Shown here in pieces: positions 29,496 through 35,288 of a stretch of 35,288 nt of DNA. The notes under the pieces are model-generated. The model ran no database searches, was not told the DNA's origin, and saw only the letters and a program-made list of their open reading frames with translations. How positions within the stretch are numbered: position 1 is the stretch's first letter; each line of letters starts with the position of its first letter. The stretch comes from Methanomassiliicoccales archaeon UBA147 (GTDB lineage: Archaea; Thermoplasmatota; Thermoplasmata; SG8-5): positions 1 to 35,288 of the forward strand of contig DAJR01000036.1 of NCBI GenBank assembly GCA_002496385.1, given 5' to 3'. The position numbers and the translations under genes are program-made.

Positions 29496-31100
29496 ATGCG
29501 CGTAACCATACTGGACGGCTATGTCGATGAACCCTCCCGGCTGGGTGTCCCCCCCTACATGTCCCCGTACCCCAGGTATGCCGCCGGCGCGGTCATTGCT
29601 GCAGGCCACGAGCCCGAATACCTGTGCATAGACCAATGGCGCCGGGGCTGCAAACCTTCCGGCGACTTGCTTATCGTGATATCCGGCGCCCTGGTGCCTG
29701 GGAAGTACCTCCGGACGATGCCCATGTCCGAGCGGGAGCTGGGTGGCGTTCTGGCGACAACCCGCGTTGAAACCCATGTATGGTATTCGTCCGAGCCGCG
29801 GCGTACCGACAACCGGGCAAGGCATGTCTGGGGCTGTGACCCGGACGCATACGTCCACGATCTTTTGACAGGTGGGAAGGGAAAGAGGCGTCGCACTCCC
29901 GAGGAATGGGCCATATGGCCGATCATGGGCGCACCCATTGTTCAGAACCATGTTGACCACCCCCAGCCGCTGATTGCCGAGATTGACATGTCCTACGGCT
30001 GCCCGCATTTCATGACCGGCGGGTGCAGTTTCTGCACCGAGCCGCTGTTTGGAGAGCCCGTGTTCAGGGAAGCGGGCGATGTGGTGGCCGAGATGAAGGC
30101 GCTGCTCAAGGCCGGGTGCACCAATTTCCGTCTGGGCGGTCAATCCTGCATATTCAGTTACAAGGCCCGCGGGATAGGGGAAACACCGAGGCCCAAACCA
30201 AACGTTCCCGCGCTGTCTGAACTGTTCAAAGGAATTTCAAAGCTAGGCGGCATCAGGGTGCTGCATACCGACAATGCAGACCCCGGCATAATCGCCAGCC
30301 ATCCCGGGGAGTCCGGGAAGATGCTGGAGATGATAGTCAACACCTGCACATCCGGCAACCTGCTGTCGCTGGGGCTTGAAAGCGCGGACCCAGCCGTAGC
30401 CGACAGGAACAACCTGAATTCATCCCCCGAGGAAGCGCTCACAGCCATCCGGGCAATAAACAAAGCCGGAAACGAGGTTGGGCCAAGCGGCCTGCCCAAA
30501 CTTCTACCGGGCTTGAATTTTCTTGCCGGACTTGAAGGGGAGACGCATGAAACGTTCGAATCGAACCGACGATTTTTAACAGAAATCGTTGAATCCGGCC
30601 TTTCCCTCAGGCGCATCAACATCCGCCAGGTTGCCCCGACAAGGCGCGACTTCGCAAAGCCCGGCAACAAGAAGGCATTCATTCGGTTCAAGGATTCAAT
30701 TCGCCGGGGAATCGACCCTGTCATGCTGGAGAGGGTGGCTCCTCTGGGCACTGTACTGAGGGATGTGTTCACGGAAGTCAAGATAGGCAAGCTGATGTTC
30801 TCGCGCCAGATAGGGACATATCCCATACTTGTGGGAATACCCCAGGACCTGGGCGCAGGAAAATTCCTCGACGTCAGGGTGACCGGGCACGGGAGCCGCA
30901 GCCTCACGGCCGTGGAGTTCCCGCTTGACGTGAACGCCTGCCCCCTCTCTGCCCTGGAAGCGCTCCCCGGCATCGGCAGGAAGCGGGCAATACGCCTATT
31001 CAAGGCCAGGCCGATCAGGTCACACATTGAGCTTGAAAAAGCGTTAGATGACGAAGCCATTTCCTCCGGGGTGGCAGATTATTTCGGATTTGACGGATGA
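29496..31100 (+). CDS. Radical SAM enzyme with C-terminal HhH (COG1031-like)
   Basis: A 534-residue iron-sulfur enzyme. The presumed [4Fe-4S] cysteines are C169, C177 and C180 in SYGCPHFMTGGCSFCTEP, a C-x7-C-x2-C spacing rather than C-x3-C-x2-C; GGCSFC is otherwise typical. Downstream are the GGQSCIF strand, LSLGLESADP and LPGLNFLAGLEGETHETFE, which fit a radical SAM TIM barrel of the MiaB/Elp3-like kind. The C-terminal 60 residues hold a helix-hairpin-helix (LSALEALPGIGRKRAIRLFK), a nucleic-acid-binding element, so an RNA or DNA substrate is likely. The N-terminal 150 residues resemble a B12-binding-like alpha/beta domain. TATA-like CTTTAAAG is about 28 nt before ATG 29496. The reaction is unknown. 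Confidence 0.85.
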   Translation: MRVTILDGYVDEPSRLGVPPYMSPYPRYAAGAVIAAGHEPEYLCIDQWRRGCKPSGDLLIVISGALVPGKYLRTMPMSERELGGVLATTRVETHVWYSSEPRRTDNRARHVWGCDPDAYVHDLLTGGKGKRRRTPEEWAIWPIMGAPIVQNHVDHPQPLIAEIDMSYGCPHFMTGGCSFCTEPLFGEPVFREAGDVVAEMKALLKAGCTNFRLGGQSCIFSYKARGIGETPRPKPNVPALSELFKGISKLGGIRVLHTDNADPGIIASHPGESGKMLEMIVNTCTSGNLLSLGLESADPAVADRNNLNSSPEEALTAIRAINKAGNEVGPSGLPKLLPGLNFLAGLEGETHETFESNRRFLTEIVESGLSLRRINIRQVAPTRRDFAKPGNKKAFIRFKDSIRRGIDPVMLERVAPLGTVLRDVFTEVKIGKLMFSRQIGTYPILVGIPQDLGAGKFLDVRVTGHGSRSLTAVEFPLDVNACPLSALEALPGIGRKRAIRLFKARPIRSHIELEKALDDEAISSGVADYFGFDG

Positions 31101-31133
31101 ATTTTCCGTCATCGCCATCGCCGGTTCTGTCCC

Positions 31134-32495
31134 TCAACCCCGATGTGCCAGGACTGTCGCGCCCCTCCCTCTGTCCGGCCTGATTGTCGCTTTCAGTATG
31201 ATTCCGCTGGCAAGAACGATGAAGGCGCATGCGAGGATGGAGGGGACGAACCCTATTGCGATGGCGGCTATGCCCCCGACAGCCCCTCCCGCTATCGCAC
31301 CCAATCCGACCGCCGCATTGAACACCCCGGCATGCGAGCCTTTGTGCTCGTCCGATCCCGCGCCCACGGCTATGGGCAGCTGCGTATCGGCTATGATGGC
31401 CCATGTTATACCGATGGCCACATGCAGGGCGACAAGGAACAGCAATGCCGCGGTATGGCTCAATGCCGAGATGGGGATTGCCAAGATGTAAAGGCTGAAA
31501 ATTCCGGTCCTCGCGATCTTGGAAAGGAAGAGCAGCCCCGGCTTGTCGCGCTTGTCAGAGAACCTGCCGACGAATCTGAAGAGCGCGGTGGAGGCAATCG
31601 CCTGAATGAACGAGAGCGCAAAAATAACAGCTCCGTCAATGTCTAGTTCGCTCATCAGAAACACAGGTGCGATTGTGAAGAACCCGACCGCACCGATGTT
31701 GTAAATGAAGGTCGCGGCCAGGAACCAGAGAGCATAGGTGTTGCGCCCCGCATGCTGTTCCATCACATTGCTGAGATGGCTCCATGAGAAGAAATGGTGG
31801 ATCTTGCCGGGAAGATACCTGGCGCGGTCGCGGGACCATTGGATGATCTGGAGGATGTGATCGTGAAAAGTCTCTCTGGAAAGCTTGTCGCTGGGTTCCA
31901 TCACCAGCAGGAAGGCGAGCCATGTCCCGACAAGCGCCAGAACCGCGTTGATGAAGAACAGGAACCGCAGAGACAGTTCGATCCCGAAAATCGAAGGAGT
32001 GAAGGCTATCCACAGCGAACCCATCGCTATGCCGGCTATGTTCCCGACACCTGCCACCTTGTTGAAGAGGCCAATCTTCTCAGACCAGACCTCTTTGTTG
32101 AACGACTCGAGGATGAGGATGCTCATGGCGGGCGTGCTGGCGGAGGCCAAAAGCCCCATCAGGATATTGGCGAAGAGCAGTTGCCCAGTACCGACGCTTA
32201 TTCCCATCACCGTGTACGCGACGGACCTTCCCAGGAAACCGAGGACCACGAAATGCTTTCTCCATTTGACCGCATCCGAGATCTTTCCCCAAAATATGAG
32301 GGAGGGGACAGCGGCGAAGGAAGCCGCAACCGACACGGCGGCCACATCTCCGACGGTTCCGCCCAGTGCCAGGACTATGAACACGGGCAGAAGCGAATCG
32401 AAGCATCCGCCAGCCATGTTCGTCGGCAGGTACGAGAAGAACCACAGTGTCTTCCTGTCCGCGGCAGCACCCTCCGGTGCGGTTGTCAGAGTCAT
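31134..32495 (-). CDS. Major facilitator superfamily transporter
   Basis: A 453-residue MFS protein with 12 predicted membrane helices and a long central cytoplasmic loop (about 195-240: ETFHDHILQIIQWSRDRARY...). Motif A variants are IFWGKISDAVKWRKHF in the first half and RFVGRFSDKRDKPGLL in the second. It is not closely similar to the MFS transporter at 21034. ATG 32495 begins MTLTTAPEGAAADRKTLW. It is convergent with the radical SAM gene and divergent from glyA. The substrate is unknown. Confidence 0.87.
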   Translation of the reverse strand: MTLTTAPEGAAADRKTLWFFSYLPTNMAGGCFDSLLPVFIVLALGGTVGDVAAVSVAASFAAVPSLIFWGKISDAVKWRKHFVVLGFLGRSVAYTVMGISVGTGQLLFANILMGLLASASTPAMSILILESFNKEVWSEKIGLFNKVAGVGNIAGIAMGSLWIAFTPSIFGIELSLRFLFFINAVLALVGTWLAFLLVMEPSDKLSRETFHDHILQIIQWSRDRARYLPGKIHHFFSWSHLSNVMEQHAGRNTYALWFLAATFIYNIGAVGFFTIAPVFLMSELDIDGAVIFALSFIQAIASTALFRFVGRFSDKRDKPGLLFLSKIARTGIFSLYILAIPISALSHTAALLFLVALHVAIGITWAIIADTQLPIAVGAGSDEHKGSHAGVFNAAVGLGAIAGGAVGGIAAIAIGFVPSILACAFIVLASGIILKATIRPDRGRGATVLAHRG

Positions 32496-32518
32496 CCCGC
32501 GCGGGAATCCGCCATTAT

Positions 32519-32543
32519 GGATAAAAGCCTATGCTTTTTATCC
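32519..32543. promoter_or_regulatory. Palindrome upstream of MFS gene
   Basis: GGATAAAAGC (32519-32528) and GCTTTTTATCC (32533-32543) pair with a single T bulge around CTAT. The element lies 24-48 nt upstream of the minus-strand MFS start and contains TATA-like TAAAAAG/CTTTTTAT, so it could be both promoter core and operator. An AT-rich stretch at about 32545-32565 may serve glyA. Confidence 0.45.
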
Positions 32544-32655
32544 AATTAACTTAATAATATATGCGGTTATCAAAAATTGTGTTTTCCAGATAGCGATGCC
32601 AGCCCAATGAGAAAGGTATTTGTTGGTGGAGACCATCGTTGCCGGCGGTGACTAG

Positions 32656-33942
32656 ATGAGCGATATGAGAAATGAAGCCAATTTCATAGTCGAACAGGTT
32701 GACAAACATCATGAATGGTTCGGGGATTCCCTGCCCATGATTGCGTCGGAGAATTTAATATCCCCCCTCGCAAGGGAGATGCTGGTCTCCGATTTCGCTG
32801 ACCGCTATGCCGAAGGCCTCCCCGGGGAGAGGTATTACCACGGCAACATCTACGTCGACAAGGTCGAGAACAAGGTCATGGACCTTGCCCGAACGCTATT
32901 CAAATGCACCCATGCGGATGTCCGGCCGACATCCGGGACCGTCGCCAATCTCGGGGTTCTCAAGGCCCTGGGAAAACACGGCGACCCAATCACTCACTGC
33001 GCGCTCTCGGACGGCGCCCACATAAGCACTGCAAAGTTCGGCGCGGTCGGACTGAGGGGCCTGGTTAGTCACACATATCCGTTCGACACCCACGAGATGA
33101 ACATCGACATCGACGGTGCCAGGCGCACCATCCTCGAAGTGAAGCCGAAGATAGCCCTGTTCGGGCAGTCGGTGTTTCTCTTCCCCTCGCCCATCAAGGA
33201 GCTCAGGGATGCGCTGGACGAGGTAGGGTGTTATGTCTGGTACGATGGCGCCCACGTGCTCGGCCTGATTGCCGGCGGCAAGTTCCAGGACCCGCTCAGG
33301 GAAGGCGTCGAGGTCATCACGGGCAGCACACACAAGACCTTCCCCGGCCCCCAGCACGGGATACTCATCGCCAATCCGAGGGACGAGAAAATGGCCAAAT
33401 CCCTTTATGCAGGAATATTCCCCGGGGTGACCAGCAACCACCACCTCCACGCAATGGCATCCCTGGGGATTTCGCTTGCCGAGCACATCGAGTTCGGAGC
33501 CCAGTACGCCGACCAGGTGATAAGAAACTCCAAGGCGCTCGGCCAGGCACTGCACGAAAGAGGGATAAAGGTGCTCTGCGAACACAAGGGCTTCACCGCT
33601 TCTCACATAATCGCGATAGACGTCGAGGAGCACGGCGGGGGCTCTCCATGCTCACAGCTTCTCGAGGATTCCAACATGATCGCCAACATGAACATGCTGC
33701 CCAGGGACACGAAGCCCAAGAGCCCGAGCGGCATCAGGCTGGGCTCGCAGGAACTCACAAGGATAGGCATGAAGGAATCGCACATGTCCGAAGTGGCAGA
33801 CCTCATCGCCAGGGTCATAGTCAAAAAGGAAGCGCCCGCCAGCGTCAAGAAGGACGTGATAAAGCTGAAGGGCGATTTCAAAACCATTCAGTATTGTTTC
33901 CAGAGGGACCATCCGGCCTATCAGAGGTTCCATCTGGTTTGA
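32656..33942 (+). CDS. glyA: Serine hydroxymethyltransferase
   Basis: A 428-residue PLP enzyme that converts serine and a pterin cofactor into glycine and a methylene-pterin. The PLP lysine is K227 in TGSTHKTFPGPQHG; the PLP-ring aspartate and histidine are in YDGAHVLG (D197, H200). PMIASENLISP (28-38), LPGERYYHGN (55-64) and the phosphate-binding RPTSGTVANLG (90-100) are all family hallmarks. The length is as in other archaeal SHMTs. GGCGGTGA stands just before ATG 32656. It stands alone; gcvT at 8392 uses the same one-carbon pool. Confidence 0.95.
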   Translation: MSDMRNEANFIVEQVDKHHEWFGDSLPMIASENLISPLAREMLVSDFADRYAEGLPGERYYHGNIYVDKVENKVMDLARTLFKCTHADVRPTSGTVANLGVLKALGKHGDPITHCALSDGAHISTAKFGAVGLRGLVSHTYPFDTHEMNIDIDGARRTILEVKPKIALFGQSVFLFPSPIKELRDALDEVGCYVWYDGAHVLGLIAGGKFQDPLREGVEVITGSTHKTFPGPQHGILIANPRDEKMAKSLYAGIFPGVTSNHHLHAMASLGISLAEHIEFGAQYADQVIRNSKALGQALHERGIKVLCEHKGFTASHIIAIDVEEHGGGSPCSQLLEDSNMIANMNMLPRDTKPKSPSGIRLGSQELTRIGMKESHMSEVADLIARVIVKKEAPASVKKDVIKLKGDFKTIQYCFQRDHPAYQRFHLV

Positions 33943-34109
33943 CCGGATGCAAACCAGTCAATTCACCCCTCCCCCGTTGGGTTCATGCTTCGGAATTCAA
34001 CACCGCGCAGATGCATTTCCCGCGCCACTCCCCAACAGGGAAAAAAATCCGAAAGGCTTAAATGCCCAATCTTCTATTAGACGAAGCGCCAGCTTAGCAA
34101 TGGTGCCTA

Positions 34110-34988
34110 ATGGAACTGATTGAAGAACTGATGGAAAAACGCGAACGGCACAACGCCGAAGCCGAGAAACACCGCCATCATAGGGACCGGCTCAACGAGC
34201 AGACCAAGGATTGGGTCAGGAAGAGGGACGACCTCAATGCCCAGGCAAGGGAGTTAATCGACGAGGCCAACACCCACAAAGCCAAGCGCAACGACCTGAA
34301 CCAGGAGGTCCGTGAAATCAAGGTCCAGCGTGACTTGTGGAACAGGAAGGTGAACGAGACCGCAGAAGCCCTTGCCAGAAAAAAGCGGGACAAGGAACCG
34401 CGCAAGGGGCCGCCGATACGTCTTTTGAAGAAAAGATTGAAGGACCTGGAACTTCAGCAGCAAACATCCTCCCTCACACTCACCAAGGAGAAGGAACTCA
34501 TAGATCAGATCCGGGCATTGAACGCCGAGATTCAGTCAATGGAAAAGGAGCTCGAAGGCGACTCAGAGATAAAAGTGCTGATGGCGGAAGCTTCGGAAGC
34601 GCGCGAGAAGGCCGAGATCTATCATACGAAAGTCGAGGAGCTTGCAGTGCAGTCCCAGAAAGAGCATGACACCATGATGGAGATATACGACCGCTCGGAC
34701 GCGATAAGGAAGGAGGCAGATAAGGCACAGGAGAATTTCATCAAATGCAAGGTACAGGCAGACGAGGAGCATCAGAAGCATATCGAGATGATCAAGCAGG
34801 TCCACGACTATGACAAGATGCTTTCCGGCCTCAGGCATAGGGACTCAACCCCGACGGAAGAGGCGGCCGAACCCGGCGAGATAAAGAGCGACAGGGACGA
34901 GGCGAAAGACATATACGAGAAGTTCAAGAGGGGCGAAAAGCTCAGCACCGAGGACATCATGCTCCTGCAAAATTCGGGATATCTCTAA
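34110..34988 (+). CDS. Archaeal coiled-coil protein (COG1340-like)
   Basis: A 292-residue, almost entirely helical, highly charged protein. Heptad-like patterns run from 1 to about 240 (HRHHRDRLNEQTKDWVRKRD, ARELIDEANTHKAKRNDLNQ), with a basic break at about 90-105 (RKKRDKEPRKGPPIR). The C-terminus (about 260-292: YEKFKRGEKLSTEDIMLLQN) is a conserved short module. This matches the archaeal coiled-coil family COG1340, sometimes annotated as phosphoserine-phosphatase-like but without catalytic motifs. It is thought to act in chromosome or ribosome-related scaffolding, which is not proven. TATA-like CTTAAATG is at about 34058-34065 and no clear ribosome binding site is seen. Confidence 0.8.
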   Translation: MELIEELMEKRERHNAEAEKHRHHRDRLNEQTKDWVRKRDDLNAQARELIDEANTHKAKRNDLNQEVREIKVQRDLWNRKVNETAEALARKKRDKEPRKGPPIRLLKKRLKDLELQQQTSSLTLTKEKELIDQIRALNAEIQSMEKELEGDSEIKVLMAEASEAREKAEIYHTKVEELAVQSQKEHDTMMEIYDRSDAIRKEADKAQENFIKCKVQADEEHQKHIEMIKQVHDYDKMLSGLRHRDSTPTEEAAEPGEIKSDRDEAKDIYEKFKRGEKLSTEDIMLLQNSGYL

Positions 34989-35288
34989 AAACTATTTGAC
35001 CATTAATATAATAATAACTTTATTACTCCAGATGAAAATTGTTTTAAATAATTAATGTGAAAAATTGAGCTTTGCACCCTTAATATTTTTAATATGTTAT
35101 ATATAAGTTTTGCGGAAAAGGTATTTATATAAACCTTAATATATAGGCAAATGGGGGATTTTGGGCTAGTTGTTAGAGTGCATCCCATCCCTTCTGACAA
35201 GGCTAGCCCTCCCTTCCTTTTTTGAATCAAGAACATTTTATAGCTAAATCTCTGTATTCACAGGAAGGGAGGTAAGCCCAATCGCCCA
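34989..35288 (+). promoter_or_regulatory. AT-rich double promoter and structured leader
   Basis: No gene is seen in these 300 nt. TATA-like TTATATATAA (about 35098-35106) and TTTATATAAA (35124-35133) are two strong candidates; the second is enclosed by AAGGT (35118-35122) and ACCTT (35133-35137). Transcription from it would start near 35155. The following sequence has GGGCTAG (35163-35169) facing CTAGCCC (about 35203-35209), and CCTCCCTTCC (35208-35217) facing GGAAGGGAGG (35263-35272), both perfect and mutually overlapping, so two exclusive hairpins are possible. The downstream gene or RNA is outside the window. Confidence 0.5.

Noticed and set aside
33228..34061. 277-codon frame overlapping glyA
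   Set aside because: It is a +1 frame shadow of a high-GC gene, rich in Arg/Pro/Gly/His, with no start signal.
35155..35217. tRNA-like fold
   Set aside because: There is a 7-bp GGGCTAG/CTAGCCC stem and a short CCTT/AAGG arm, but no D arm, T arm or 7-nt anticodon loop.

Overview
This window looks like an archaeal chromosome segment, most probably from the Thermoplasmata/Thermoplasmatota. The evidence is an archaeal 16S rRNA 3' end with no 23S rRNA gene behind it (rRNA genes are unlinked in this group), an archaeal SRP (7S) RNA, an archaeal initiator tRNA-Met without encoded CCA, an Orc1/Cdc6 replication initiator with an ORB-like site, TATA boxes about 25 nt ahead of several apparently leaderless starts, GGTGA-type ribosome binding sites, and pilin-type proteins with class III signal sequences. 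The species cannot be named from the sequence alone.

Layout: 1-310 is the end of 16S rRNA, followed by about 470 nt of structured, gene-free trailer. From 779 to 2739 lie a tandem-GNAT protein and a pair made of a thioredoxin-fold protein without CXXC and a GNAT. From 2726 to 6498 two small-protein/membrane-protein neighbourhoods carry remnants (a HEAT-repeat 3' end and a larB 3' end) of genes that also occur intact nearby, which points to an old duplication that has decayed. On the minus strand, M42 peptidase-larE-larB form an operon for the nickel-pincer cofactor of lactate-racemase-type enzymes (no larC here), preceded by gcvT. The orc1/cdc6 gene at 10245 marks a likely replication origin. 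From 11783 to 17134 there are four more GNATs, an M24 peptidase-like protein, a YhcH-type sugar protein, an FAD/NAD(P) oxidoreductase and an unannotated 43-residue Cys-rich ORF whose TGA stop lies in frame with the GNAT after it.

From 17137 to 20385 come a two-wHTH regulator with a small membrane partner, a large secreted membrane-anchored protein with direct-repeat operator candidates, and a multi-pass membrane protein. SRP RNA follows, with inverted copies of its 3' end downstream. Then an MFS transporter, a broken Trx/CcdA-like ORF, two pilin-like genes, a possible TraB-like protein with an XRE-type archaeal regulator, a GT2 glycosyltransferase, a transposon-like hairpin remnant, tRNA-iMet and a DedA protein. 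The right third holds a repeat-rich intergenic region, a PPC-domain surface protein with a poly-valine membrane anchor and a Pro/Gln/Tyr-rich tail, a radical SAM-HhH enzyme, a second MFS transporter, glyA and a coiled-coil protein. The last 300 nt are an AT-rich double promoter feeding a structured leader cut by the window edge.

Functional links: glyA and gcvT both serve C1/glycine metabolism although they lie 24 kb apart; larB/larE supply a Ni-pincer cofactor; SRP RNA and several signal-peptide proteins belong to the secretion side. No CRISPR array, complete transposon or integrase gene was seen. All function calls come from reading the translated sequence, not from database searches.
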